DNA of 64,000 bases from Homalodisca vitripennis (taxonomy: Eukaryota; Arthropoda; Insecta; Hemiptera; Cicadellidae): positions 1 through 64,000 of the forward strand of contig NW_025777581.1 in the NCBI RefSeq assembly GCF_021130785.1, in the 5' to 3' direction. Positions 13,157 to 24,908 of this stretch are shown here, piece after piece. The position numbers and the translations under genes were made by a program. The stretch's first letter is position 1; each line of letters begins with the position of its first letter. The notes beneath the pieces were generated by a model. The model had not been told where the DNA came from, made no database searches, and saw only the letters and a program-made list of their open reading frames with translations.

Positions 13157-13767
13157 ACGGCCGCATTTTCCTCTTACCTTAGGTAGATTTTCCCATTCTG
13201 GATCCAAAGGAACTTTTAGTTCTTGTCGTCCCTTACTGCTCTCGCTATGGCTAGAAGTCTTATCCTGAAGGCGACAAGGACTCATTCACGTAGATAGGTT
13301 TGTCATCTGGTCTGTTGATGGGTCTAGTTGATAATGTACGTTTCACACGCCTGTTTTAGGATGAAATCCTCTCTGTTTATGCGCCTCAAGGTAAGGGTTG
13401 GGGGTAGGGCCATAAGGAAGAATTTAGGGCTTTAATCTCAGTCATGTCCCCTCGGAAGAAGGAGAAGCCAGCTCTGAACCAGCCTCTTCAGTCAAAGCAG
13501 GCAGGGGATGGCACGCCCTTAAGTCTAGGGTATTAAGAATCTCGTACGGATCCCCAACTCTCGACAGTCATCTCCCACAGTAGACTAGACCTATCGAACT
13601 ACCCTTGCACCCCATAATCTCGACATTTGATGTTAGTGATGTACCGCTCCTAGACATCCATAAGGTTGTCCAGATTTAAGGGACACATCGGTTTTTGCCC
13701 AATATGGATTCAGCTGGAAGGTGTAAACTACCGAGAAGTGAACACTCCAGGGGAAATTGGCGGCCGT
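13157..13767. mobile_element. GC-rich 611-bp block with inverted ends, possible MITE
   Basis: The block is far richer in G+C than its surroundings and its edges are sharp. The left edge reads ACGGCCGCATTTTCC and the right edge, on the opposite strand, reads ACGGCCGCCAATTTCC. The trinucleotide TTC flanks both sides (13154-13156 and 13768-13770). This pattern suggests a terminal-inverted-repeat element with a 3-bp duplication, but so short a duplication could be chance. No coding frame on either strand has a recognisable motif. It could instead be a fragment of a LINE 5' or 3' untranslated region. Confidence 0.5.
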
Positions 13768-13770
13768 TTC

Positions 13771-15889
13771 AATTGGAAAGTAATATTCTTACACGACAGT
13801 TACCAATGACTAAGTTTTGTTCAGAACTGTGAACATAGGCTATGTTTATTTTATTTTGAGGCATTAAAAAAATTATAACGTCAAGAAAAACCACGCCTAT
13901 TGAAAGTGGTATATTTCCAAGTGAAAAGACAATGACCGTACGTGGTTTCATTAAATGTACTAGTTTACATCGCCTGACTCCGACTAAACAAGTTGTTATT
14001 GTTATAAATAATGAGTTACACACAACGAGGTATATAAATTGAAACACCCTATGTATATTGGCTGGTAGAGTTACATATCCTTTTAAAAATGCAGCACAAT
14101 AACATACAATTTGATACTGAAATAAGTTGTACTGACAGTTATTTGATGTCGAACTATACCCACGGAATCAGCTGTGATAGAGAAAATAGACAGATTGAAC
14201 ATTATCAACTTCAAGTTATATCAAATGTATTGACTTGGATTACCATTTTCAAATAAAAAAAAATAAACTCAGAGTAAAAAAACAAAAAAATCAATTTGCA
14301 TGGTATATTAGAAGTTGAAATTAGACTTTTTAAGCCCAGTGAAGTCGAGGTCTTTTGTCTCAGATTGTACTCATTCTTCTCAGTGAGTAACTATGGGGTA
14401 ATAATATAAATGCCTGTGTAATTTTGTCCCAGTATCCTCTCAGATTAACATGGGTTTCTGGTCTTTCAGTGGAAGGAACCCGAAAGTCAGAAACTTTTAG
14501 TGATTATCATTGAAGCAAAAGGAGCATCAACAAAACGCTGCACGACATTTGGATTAGAAGTTCCTGCGGATTTGTTTTAGTTTAATTAGTGTTATTGGAA
14601 CTATACATGCCAGTGAGAGGAACTTTGGAAAGTCGCCTTTAGATTCAGAGAGAAAGTATTTACTACACAACATGAATTTCGATAGCGATTTACAAGAACA
14701 ATTCCATGGAAGGATAGACTAGTTCATTTTTCATACATTTAAAGATAGGACAGTTAAAGATACAGTGTAAAAAAAATTAATATAGGAATATGAAATATTT
14801 AGAGAAAAGCGCAAATTGTAGATGTATTAGGTTAAAGGTTTCAAAAGTTTTATAACTCTTAGTAACTGCAAACCCTATACCGGAACAACATAAAAAATAC
14901 AAAAGTATGTAGTTTATTGAAAACCACTTACAGTTTTGCAAACAATTAGCCAGATAGAATGAAAATATTGTAATATATAAATAAAAAATGTTCTGTAGTC
15001 AACTATGTAATATAACTTAAAAAAGAACGAAAATTGCGTCTTTATCAATTACTGTCCAAATATATCGATATCAGTTTATAGAATATCTTAAAAAAACTCC
15101 TACGAGAAATATAAGAGAAACTTATTTTAATCTCTCCATGAAGAATCATGGGCACAAAAGTACAAAAATGTATACTATTTTAACTAGGCCCATGCCGAAA
15201 CGTGATAATGTGAATTTCTTGAAGTACGTGCATGATGTAGAGCTTCAGGTAGAAACACGAAATTACGTTTATAATGAAATACAGTTAAAAAAAAATTAAA
15301 TATTTCTTTAGGAAGTTATATTTTTCATAAATACAGACGTTATTCTTTTCAGTCGTTTTATATACATATTTTAAAATGGCATGTACCTATCTTCAACCCT
15401 GTTTCCATTAGGCGTAATTATCTCATACCCGTACATACGTACAACTCATCATAGAATGATCCATTTTTTCCCTTTTTTCTGTATTGAAAAAGACATCTTA
15501 AAAGACCGTGTTTAATATTTACAATATAGCAAGTAGACTAGGTTTTAGTTTGTAATATTCAGTAGAAGACTACTTGTTATCTTTAAAATAGTTTAGGGGT
15601 TCCCTATGCCAAAGCAATACTGGTGAGCTTATGTAAGTGACCATTGTACCTATCGTCCGATTTAACCACCGTCTCTCATTGGTAGACACATCGTGTATTC
15701 CCATCTGTCTATCTGCCGTCCATGAACGTTCCTTAGACCCCGAACCTCATTATATAGTGTCTCGTTGCTCCCGTCGGAGATGACATGGTCCGATTGCAGC
15801 AGCTTACCCTTAGTGATGGTTCCTATCTAAACATATTCCAACCCCGACGCCAGTGAAGATTCTCAATGAAAGTGACTTGTTCTTCTGTG
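13771..15889. other. AT-rich non-coding stretch
   Basis: No coding region, splice-supported exon or transposon end recognised on either strand. Confidence 0.45.
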
Positions 15890-16050
15890 GATCCCACTGC
15901 AGCCCTAGATGCCCTGGCCGAGCTGGAACTTCTCCCTCCCCTGGGATGAAGCAAGGCTAGAACCAAGATCAACATCGGTGAGTCGGCATCTATCCTCAAA
16001 TGCACCTTTTATACCATGTGTTTCACCCGTCCTACCATCTACGGAAGTCT
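15890..16050 (-). repeat. Dispersed repeat family A, copy 1
   Basis: Read on the minus strand, this segment matches 31010-31160 on the plus strand. Shared landmarks are AGGACGGGTGA, TGCATTTGAGGATAGATGCC and CTTGGTTCTAGCCT, with GCTTCATCCC following. Its G+C content is higher than that of its flanks. Class unknown; a SINE or LINE fragment is possible. Confidence 0.7.
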
Positions 16051-16659
16051 CTGTATTTTAATTTCATTTGTAGCTATCTCTCCACCTAACACTTTTGCCT
16101 CCGAACCCGATTCAATTTTGTTAATTTTACTCGTATATCTTTGTGAAATGAACAGACCGTAACCGGAATATTGTTGAGAACAGATTTTACCACACGAAGG
16201 AAGCGGTTAACAAAAGGAAATGATAAAAATAAGGACGGAAATGATGACATATGCCTAAAGCGAACCAATTGTAAAAATCCAACTCAATAACCAAGATTTC
16301 CATTCTTGCGGAAACTGACTAATGAACATCGGGAGGAGGGGTAATTGGAGAGTTTATTAACAGCACATTTCCCATCTCAAGCGTCCACAACGCCTGGTGA
16401 CACGTTTATGTAAGTAAAACCCCTCTCAGATATTAAGACACTTTCCTAAATTAAGTTTGAGTTAAGACAATTAAGTTTGATTAACATGGCTCAAATATTT
16501 TCAAATGTTTTATTTGAGAGGGCGGGCGCCTTAATAAGTGAGAGTTATGGAGTTATAATTTTTTTTAAACTCATACCACAAAATGCTGTAGTGGAGAACT
16601 ATGATTAATTTAATAACACCCACTATTAAATTTAAAACGTCTTCATTAATAGACATAGT
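16051..16659. other. Non-coding stretch
   Basis: Nothing recognised. Confidence 0.45.
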
Positions 16660-17450
16660 AAGGTTTATTGGTTCACTAGCAGCTACCCACGGTTTCGCAC
16701 GTTATTTTGTAGGGTTTACACGTGTATGAGCTCTACTAGTTCAATATATCCGATGCCAATGTAGAGTTTGCCTTCTTCCCACGAGCATCAAAATATGTAG
16801 GTATATGTTAAAAACGGTATATTCATAAACAGTGTAATTTACTCCTATATACGCATGCATGTATGTATACATATACACAGTTCTGAGAAGCCTGCTTTTG
16901 TCTAAAGACAATTAAGATGGTTTTATAACAGTCTTTAAATTTATAGTAAAATATTGATGGTAACTTTATCACTCGTATGTCTAAAAATTGTTAGGGTTGG
17001 ATTTAGCAATCATCAGTACAAAAGCACAGTTCAGCGAACTTTCATCTAGTTCTAGCTGACTGCTTCAAACGGAGTGTTTGGAGTCAAATTCTGACTATCA
17101 ATTTAGGACATTTTCTAAGCTAGATGAGTATTTACCTAATCTCTGAAATATAAAAACTGCGTAAAAATTCTTTATTGGTAACTCCTTAGCGAGTCTACAC
17201 ACTATAAACGTAAACAAATAGTAAATAGTGATTAAATTAATTTTTAAAATGTTTGTACTGTCATAAAACAATGTTTAGACGGAACAGTTGATTACATTAG
17301 ACAGGCTCTTTAGAGACCAAGAGGTTCTTTTTCCTACTTTAAAGATCAGTGGAGGGTAGCGTGGAAGGATTTTCGAAATAAGAATAGGGACTTTCGAATA
17401 TATTCATACTAGGGATCGTTTATGTAAAGTTTCAGTAAAATTGTAATATA
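16660..17450 (+). repeat. Dispersed repeat family B, copy 1
   Basis: About 790 bp that matches 28545-29400 in the same orientation. Shared landmarks in order include GCCAATGT.GAGTTTGCCTT, AAAAGCACAGT.CAGCGAA, GACTGCTTCAAA and, near the end, a block around CGTAGCCCTGAGG/GGGTAGCGTGG. Identity is moderate, so the copies are old. Class unknown. Copy 2 lies beside a Helitron helicase tail, which hints at, but does not prove, a Helitron link. Confidence 0.7.
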
Positions 17451-17554
17451 TCGTTTTTTATGTATGTTACATTACGTAGGCATCGTGTCAATAATGGCAT
17501 GACAATAGTTAATAAATTTGCTATATTAATTATTAATAGTTACTTTGTCAAATC

Positions 17555-17557
<3 letters not shown>

Positions 17558-17620
<63 letters not shown>
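17558..17620. repeat. (TA)n microsatellite at left edge of Tc1-like element
   Basis: A long TA array runs directly into the element's left terminal repeat. A matching array follows the right end, as expected if the element jumped into a TA array or if the TA target duplications later expanded. Confidence 0.97.
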
Positions 17621-17621
<1 letters not shown>

Positions 17622-17624
<3 letters not shown>

Positions 17625-20064
17625 GGTGTAACTGAAATACACCGGCAAACTTCAGGAGGTTGTTTCCTGAGGTCAAAACGAACCAAAAAGTTCCTATAAA
17701 TGTATGTCCTAAAAATGCATCGTTTTCCGTCTGTCCGTCTGTTTGTGTTTATTACATTAAATTTTTTTCTAAACAACCATTAAAGGTACAAAGTTAAACT
17801 TTTCAACATATGCTAATCTAGTAAAGATTGTCAATTAAAAAAAAATTGAAAAATTGTTACTCAACAAAATTCAAAATGGCGGCTAGTTAAAATCTTTTGA
17901 TGGTGAATTTCTCAAAAACTACTTCCTGTATAAAAAATTTACCAGAATATAAAAAAAAATATAAAATTTATGTATAAAACAAACGGTACCTCATTTTTTG
18001 AAATCGCTCAAGAAATAAAAAAGTTATGGCATTTTTCTTAACTTAGTAACATATCACATTTACAAGTTTTTTTTTCTTGTTTCAAAAGTTAATGTAAGTA
18101 TTTAGGCAATATAAAAATAGAACGATATTTTTGGTTAAAAAACTTTAAACATGATAATTAGTATTAAATTTAAAAACGACATTGTAACAAGCAATCTACA
18201 TGACTCAAGTTTCATGGTTTAAATAGCTAAATATGTTTTCATGTTGAGACACAGCTGATTAGAACAACAATGAATTCAGATAAGTAAGTCATTTCCTTGT
18301 TTATTTTTGACCAAGATATGATCTGTTACTTTCACTTGTAGAAACATTATTAGTCGATAGTGCTCTTATTCTATTGAAGATGGCAGGTTACCCATTTAGC
18401 CATCAAGCTGACATGATATTTTATGTATGGAAAAGCTAACGGTAATAGTCGCCTAGCATCCCGCCTGTATTACGAATAATTTTTTCCAAATCGACAACAA
18501 CCTACTCATTCAACATTTGCTGCTGTTTTCAACCGACTTCATGAGACTGGCACTTTGTTACCTTCTACTGCAGACCGAGGTGTACAGAGGACAGCGTTAG
18601 AACTCCTGATTTGGAAGAAAACATCTTACAGCGAGTAGAGGAAGATCCGAGGCGTAAGTACTAGGCAGTTAGGAGCAATACTCAACGTAGACCACATGAC
18701 AGTATGGCGAATTCTACGTGAGCAGATGTTATATCCGTACCATTATCAGCGTGTACAAGCCCTTGGTCCAGCTGACTTTCCATTACGTTTACAGTTTTGC
18801 CAATGGTTTTATCAGCAAGCTAACAACCCTGGTTTTACATCATTAGTTGTGTACACAGATGAAGCTTGTTTTAATCGAGATGGAATAACCAACTACCACA
18901 ATATGCATCAATGGGCTGATGAAAACCCACAAGCCATTCATGATGGGAGACATTCAACAGCAGTTTAAAATAAATGTTTGGGCAGGCATCATTGGAGTCT
19001 GTTTATTAGGTCCTTTTGTATTACCTGACATACTAAATGGTGAAAACTACAGACATTTCTTACGACACGAATTGCCTGAAATTTTAGATGATGTTCCCTT
19101 GGGTGTGAGAGAGCACTGTTGGTTCATGCATGATGGAGCTCCCGCGCATTTCAGACTAGATGTCAGGCAATTTCTGGACCAAACTTATGGGGAAAAGATG
19201 GATTGGCAGAGGGGGACCTGTATCATGGCCGCCTCGGTCGCCAGATCTAAATCCAATCGATTTCTTCCTTTGGGGCCATTTGAAAACTCTAGTTTTATGA
19301 AAGACCAGTTAATACCAGGGATGACCTTTTACAGCGTATCACTGCAGCCTGTAACACTGTAAGGAATACACCAGGAATACTTGAAAGAACTCGGCAATCA
19401 ATGACCAGACGTGTTAATGCATGCATCGCATCAAATGGAAGGCATATTGAACATTTGTTGTAAAGTGATCCCTAATATTTTGAAATAAATGTTGCTCTGT
19501 TAAGTTATTCCGTATTTCTTAATAATACAGCTTAAAAACTCTTTTGTTTAATGTGAGATATTTTTGTTGAATGTTCTAAACAATTGTAGGCTACTGTAGT
19601 TTTTTGGAAACAAGAAAAAAAAACTTGTAAATGTGATATGTTACTAGGTTAAGAAAAATGCCATAACTTTTTTATTTCTTGAGCGATTTCAAAAAAATGA
19701 GTGGTACCGTTCGTTTTATAAATAAATTTATATTTTTTTATATTCTAGTAAATTTTTTATACAGGAAGTAATTTTTGAGAAATTCACCATCAAAGATTTT
19801 AACTAGCCGCCATTTTGAATTTTGTTGAGTAAAAATTTTCAATTTTTTTTTAATTGACAATCTTTACTAGATTAGCATATGTTGAAAAGTTTAACTTTGT
19901 ACCTTTAATGGTTGTTTATAAAAAAAATTTAATGTAATAAACTCAAACAGACGGACAGACGGAAAACGATGCATTTTAGGACATACATTTTATAGGAACT
20001 TTTTGGTTCGTTTTGAGCTCAGAAAACAACCTCCTGAAGTTTGTCGGTGTATTTCAGTTACACC

Positions 20065-20067
<3 letters not shown>
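17622..20067 (+). mobile_element. Tc1/mariner-superfamily element with about 465-bp terminal inverted repeats
   Basis: The left end starts CAGGGTGTAACTGAAATACA and the right end mirrors it. The inverted repeat extends about 466 bp on the left (17622-18087) and 465 bp on the right (19603-20067), with only scattered differences. TA dinucleotides flank both ends. A broken transposase lies between the repeats. Long repeats of this kind are unusual compared with the 20-30 bp of classical mariners, though other Tc1-like lineages have several hundred bp. A single matching end, CAGGGTGTAAC, occurs alone at 23803-23813. Confidence 0.92.
18380..19463 (+). pseudogene. Tc1/IS630-like transposase, broken by frameshifts
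   Basis: The probable start at 18380 gives MAGYPFSHQADM, followed after a frameshift by a helix-turn-helix-type region (DHMTVWRILREQ near 18690). The catalytic triad is visible: the first Asp in VVYTDEACFNRDG (about 18850), the second in WFMHDGAPAHF (about 19130), and the third, in another frame, in WPPRSPDLNPIDFFLWGHLK (about 19230-19275). The spacing of the second and third Asp is about 36 residues, but an indel between them makes this uncertain. The last part (TRRVNACIASNGRHIEHLL) ends at TAA. At least three frame changes are needed (near 18430-18660, 18940-18970 and 19200). All three catalytic residues survive, so inactivation is by frameshift, not active-site loss. Confidence 0.85.
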
Positions 20068-20069
<2 letters not shown>

Positions 20070-20100
<31 letters not shown>

Positions 20101-20110
20101 TATTATATAA

Positions 20111-20180
<70 letters not shown>
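20070..20180. repeat. (TA)n microsatellite at right edge of Tc1-like element
   Basis: TA array with a few interruptions directly after the right terminal repeat. The Tyr/Ile-rich frames across it are artefacts. Confidence 0.97.
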
Positions 20181-20181
<1 letters not shown>

Positions 20182-20581
20182 TGTATATTTTTTACAATCC
20201 GCAAGTTTTTCATCCCTCTGCAAGTACTGTCATTAGATTCTATTGTAAATCTATATGTCTTAGGAAGATGAACACAGTTTAAACAAATTAGCTAAAAAGC
20301 TAAAAATGTTATATTTTATATAAAAATCTTATACGCAAATATACTACTTTCTGTTGATATCTTTGTATAGTAAGCCAATAAATATTCTTTATTACATATT
20401 GCCGGGGAAAGGGTTAAAGTAAGTTCTTGATCAGACATTTTATTTTTTTATACCAGTATTTTAATGTAACCGATATGTTTTGCAAACAAAACGCAAGTAT
20501 GCTTAACACCTCTGGTACCAATGAAGGAAATATGTACAGTTACATGTGAATGTTCCAGTTGTTCCAGTTCAGGTATCTACC
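20181..20581 (+). promoter_or_regulatory. Upstream region of the secreted coiled-coil gene; no clear promoter
   Basis: A TATA-like TTTTATA occurs at 20446-20452, but no strong initiator follows at the usual distance. The sequence just before the ATG (TTCCAGTTCAG at 20560-20571) could also be a 3' splice site, in which case the 5' untranslated region would continue in an exon further upstream. I cannot decide between these. Confidence 0.25.
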
Positions 20582-20652
20582 ATGAAGTGTCTGCCGCTTG
20601 TGTTCTTGGTGCTGTGTGGCATCTCCTCTGTGACACCTTTTTGTCTTTACAA
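20582..20652 (+). CDS. Secreted coiled-coil protein, exon 1 (signal peptide)
   Basis: This is the first coding exon of a predicted three-exon gene (20582-20652, 25964-26198, 29711-29821; 71+235+111 nt, 138 residues). The ATG has a good context (CTACCATGA). The exon encodes a classic signal peptide: a basic start (MKC), the hydrophobic core LPLVFLVLCGI, then SSVTPF, with cleavage likely shortly after. It ends AA|GTAAGC, leaving two bases that combine with the first A of exon 2 to make Lys. Together with exons 2 and 3 it predicts a small secreted protein made almost wholly of coiled coil. I do not recognise the family. The evidence is splice consensus, phase and the heptad register; there is no homology evidence. 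An alternative first exon cannot be excluded. Confidence 0.68.
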
Positions 20653-21841
20653 GTAAGCAAATATTAGAACTACTTAAAATACGCATCGTTGGGTAAAATA
20701 TTGGTTTACACTTATTATTGATCATATAACAGGATAGTGCTATTGGATTTCATTTTTAGGAACTCTGACAGTATCATAAATTTACTTGGATGCACTAGTG
20801 CACTGAAAAGATACAGTACCAAGAGAAGACTTCTAAATTTATCAGCCTATGTTGGATAAGGTTTTTTACAAGGTCTTGTCGGGTAACAGATGTCGCTGAG
20901 GTTGCAATCGAAATGTAAAGTTCGTAGGTCATTTAATTCTTGAGATGACATATAGACAACCATACTTAAAATAAAAGTTTACATCCCCCCTACAGACAGA
21001 GTATAAATTACCCCGTTGTACCCGTAATGACGCTCAGCTAAATTCATGGGTGGATTTGCACCCTCATAGAAGTCATTCTTCTCTACTTAGAAATGAAGTT
21101 TAATGCAAAACGTTAGTTATATAGATAAATCTATCTCGAGATATCTTACGGGTAGTTGATTATTGTCACTGTGTCACGTGTTACATTCTCATACGATTGT
21201 ACTCAGTCTGATGTAGATATTACTTATTCTGCGATTTTCTTGTTGCCTTCATTGTTACTTATAAGGTCAATGTAACAATGTTTGCTAACGCTCAGGAAAA
21301 TCCCACCCATACAGTAACATGCACCATAATCGAAAACGGTATTGAATATATAGAAATGAGACTTGATGCGAAATTTCAAGTCTTTTTGGGTTGGTTCTTT
21401 AAAGAGATATCGGCATGACATATGGGCGGATAGACAGGTAGACAGGTAACACTTTGCCTTGTCTCTCAAGCCAAAGTTGGTTCAACCAATGAGGGAAAAA
21501 CTTGAGATTTAAGATATTGAGTGAGTGGATTCATATAAATATGTTGGTAGGCAGAACAGAATAGTTGTACTTAATTGGCTTAGCGTTAGCGAAGCCTACC
21601 AATGGAACGGCTGGAAAAGGTTCACTTCTATATAATCTATCTGTCCGCTCGATATCTCATGAACTAACTGCCATACAGACTTAAAATGTATTATGAAACT
21701 TTATTTATATACAATCCCACCGACAAGAGAGGACGAACGTGATCGCCCCCTCCCCAAGAGCATTTTATTTCAAAATAATCAATCGCTTAATAGTGTATTG
21801 TCGTTCGACTAAATGTTAAATTTATGTTGGGACTTTGAAAT

Positions 21842-21871
21842 AATCATAATTTATATATATAAATTATGATT
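21842..21871. repeat. Perfect 30-bp palindrome in AT-rich hairpin region
   Basis: The half-site AATCATAATTTATAT is followed by its exact reverse complement. Further TTAATTAA-like palindromic sequence and a short TA array continue to about 22000. It may be part of a decayed foldback element or simple AT-rich drift. Confidence 0.8.
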
Positions 21872-22549
21872 TTTATATATAAATTAATTAATTAATATAA
21901 ATAGTATAATAAATTCCTATAATAAATATTTATAATATTTATAAATATTATTATAAATTAATTAAATTAATTTATATATATATATATATATATATATAAT
22001 TTAAAATGTATGAATATTTTAATTTACGAAATACACGGCACTGCATATAATAGGCCTAATTCAGTTTTGGTCAAAATGCTAAATATTAGAATTTCACCGT
22101 CACGCACCAACTGAAGTTATTATGCTTTAATATTTCTTGTAGCTTCTTCAGTATTTTCAGTGACCGAGTAAAATTAAATGCCCTCGAACTGTTATAGAAC
22201 CATACGGTACAGAACCGTAAAATTGGTACAGGTAAATGCTCCAGTTACTCTTACTGCGAAACGAGACGAATTCGAGTATTTGAACCAGTAACGTACTCGT
22301 ATAAAGTATTTCTATCGTTAAAATGCCTGTAACAGTAACATTTACCGGTTATTTCCGGTTTGCTAACGAACGAGTAACCGGTACACAGTATCTGTTATAG
22401 TAATCCAGACGTGATAAGTTGTCGCAATACGAGCTCTCAGTAGTTCTTTGTTGTCATTCGTTGTAACTACGAGGCAGCTCCGCCCTGGGCAGTTTGGAGA
22501 TTTGCGTGTTAAAATTAAGCAGTTTCCGGTCCAAATTTTGTGAACCACC

Positions 22550-22920
22550 CGCTCAAGAATAAAAGTTAAGGTGGTAATTTAATAACAATTTTATTTTTAT
22601 TCTATTGTGACATTATAACACTGCAAATTAAATTACAGTACACTTTTATCTACCTTGCATAAACATTTGGTTTTAATCGGATCACAAGTTTTTGAGTTTT
22701 GAATTTTTAAAGTTGCAGTGTGATTGTATAAAGCGCCAAAACTTTTTAATTGTTATTGATATAAAAACTGAAATTTTTTCTCAGTAAACAGTTTTATATA
22801 GCAAAATGCAGAAATTAACACACTAAATTGTACATAACTCCCTTTATTGTAGCTTTATTAGTTTGTGGTCAATTTTCAAACTTGTATATATCTACAATTT
22901 TTTATCCGAGGGTAGACATC
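22550..22920 (+). repeat. Dispersed repeat family C, copy 1
   Basis: Matches 61440-61770 in the same orientation. Both begin CAAGAATAAAAGTTAA and both end in a block with TTATTGTAG.T.TATTAGTT and, later, a TTTT.ATTCGAG/TCCGAGG-like segment. Divergence is substantial. Class unknown. Confidence 0.55.
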
Positions 22921-24119
22921 AAGATTAAGCTTTGGCTTTGATTTGTGATTGAAAACTTAACTATTTTGTTTAATATTTTGTCAATATTACGATTAAATTT
23001 TGTTTTAGTTAAATACACTTGATATAAACTGTATTCGTTGCTGAAATGTTTAATCACCCCTGTATAAGCTTCTTGTGATTGGTGATAGAGTGGGTTTACT
23101 GTAAACTTTATACACTCTTACCTAATCTTTGTCCACCCTTTACTAGTCAAAAGTACTATAAAATGACAATTTTAGTATTTAATGTTTCGGAAAATCTCCC
23201 GGGGAAGACTGGTCTGGAGGGGTTTCCATAACTTCAAATTCCCTATGTTCCAAAACCCCCCAGAGACTATTTTTGGCTACACCACTGTTTATATATATAA
23301 TCAATATAGACTTAGAATTTATATGTGCATGTCACTCCATGAGAGTTGTCTTAATATTACCGAACATTGTTTCATTGATCTTATGTTAAAAATCAATAAC
23401 AAATTGAGTACAATCATTTTAACTTTTAACGTGTGATAGTAACGCATGTGAGCTACTGAAGTGAGCTAAAGACTAGAGATAGAGAAATGGTGCATGCAAC
23501 TTCAGCAAAGACTGTTACGCGACCTGAAGTCTGACGTACTCCTCCTTTGATCATAATATTCATATAAACGAGTGAATGACACGATCGTTGGAACTGTCTG
23601 TGAGATCTGCCTCCCCAGTGGAAGCGTGCCCAGGTAGACAGACCCTAATAAGTAGCGGCACAGACGGGTTAACCCCACCTTCAAAATAAAACAAAGATTT
23701 TCAACAGATTCATATTTTTAAATTAGATAGTAAGAAACTTCAAACTGTACATGAATTTTCTAACCATATCATTATAATAATTAAGTTAAAAGGTTCAATA
23801 TACAGGGTGTAACAAAACGATTGGGCTGGCTATCCATTTTCAGATTTTATGTGTGATTTTAAGCTAAAAATTTTGAATAAGTTTTTTTAAATTTCCACTT
23901 CGTTTACCAGCTATACGCAATTTTGTTCCTTTATTCCATTTATTAGATGTTAAAAATTCAATAGTTAGTTTCAGTGTTGAATTTTAATACAGTAATGGAT
24001 TTGTAAAAAGCACTGGTTCATCCAAAACCTGAAATCTTCGCAAATGAAGATTTTTTGTAGCAGATATTATTCAAAATAAATAAAGACTAAATGCCAGTGC
24101 GTGTAGACGACCCTAATAG

Positions 24120-24790
24120 AATAAGGTCTACTGTATGTGAGGAAGAAAATGGAGAAGCCACAGTTCCTACTGAACAAGACTTAGGGTGACCTACGGACTT
24201 ATTGATGGAAACAACCAGGCTTCTCCAGTAATCGAAGTTCTATAGAAATAATTTCTCCCCTACCAGCATGCAGTACCTACCAAAGAAAAGAGGAAGGCAT
24301 TCCAAAAGGCAACATTCCGAAGTTTTGACTTCTGCGCCAATGAAATTGCAGCTCGACGAAAAGAGGAAAAAGGATGAAAAGGAAAGATCAAAAGACAGAA
24401 ACTAAAAATTAAAAGAACAAAACCAAAATAGACAAAAACGATTCAAGGGAGGAATTAAAAACGGTGAAAAAATGCGGTTGCTGAAAATGAAGCCTTCAGT
24501 CGTCTGAAGATAGCAACTGTTTGTTTATGGCATAAATGCATTTATTGATGAAGACGAGATTTGTAACGATTAATTTGAGAATGAGTTAAACCTAAATTAA
24601 ATGGTTGAATAAGTTGGTTTTTATTGTGAAGACACAGGGAAAGACGGTGAAATGCTGTAACGTTGCACTTCTTGTACGCTACACAAAGAGTGTTCAGGCT
24701 GGGATACTCCCGAAGGATATTTATGTGTCATTTGCCCTTCGAAATCAAATACATGTTTATATATTTGTAAAATGGATTATTAACTTTTGA
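24120..24790 (+). pseudogene. pogo/Tigger-like protein, C-terminal fragment with Cys/His knuckle
   Basis: Translated across frameshifts, this reads as the tail of a pogo-like DDE protein of the kind often found in insect genomes: KRRGRHSKRQHSEVLTSAPM, then a Lys/Glu-rich tract (DEKRKKDEKERSKD), then an acidic link and a PHD-like pattern CTSCTLHKECSGWDT followed by GYLCVIC (about 24660-24745). The catalytic DDE core is not present and no terminal repeats were identified. It lies in intron 1 of the secreted coiled-coil gene and is clearly non-functional. The assignment rests on the combination of basic tract and terminal zinc-knuckle pattern, so the family call is moderate. Confidence 0.5.
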
Positions 24791-24908
24791 AAGCTTGGTT
24801 TTCACTCATAAACTGATCTTTTAACATTTTTTTGTTACATAATCTAATTGTTAAAGCCGACATTAGGTAATTAATATAAACATATTTCTCTTATAATAGC
24901 ATTTAGTT

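Noticed and set aside
19990..20282. Tyr/Ile-rich open frames on both strands
   Set aside because: They are direct translations of (TA)n arrays, as are those near 17540-17776 and 30658-31048.
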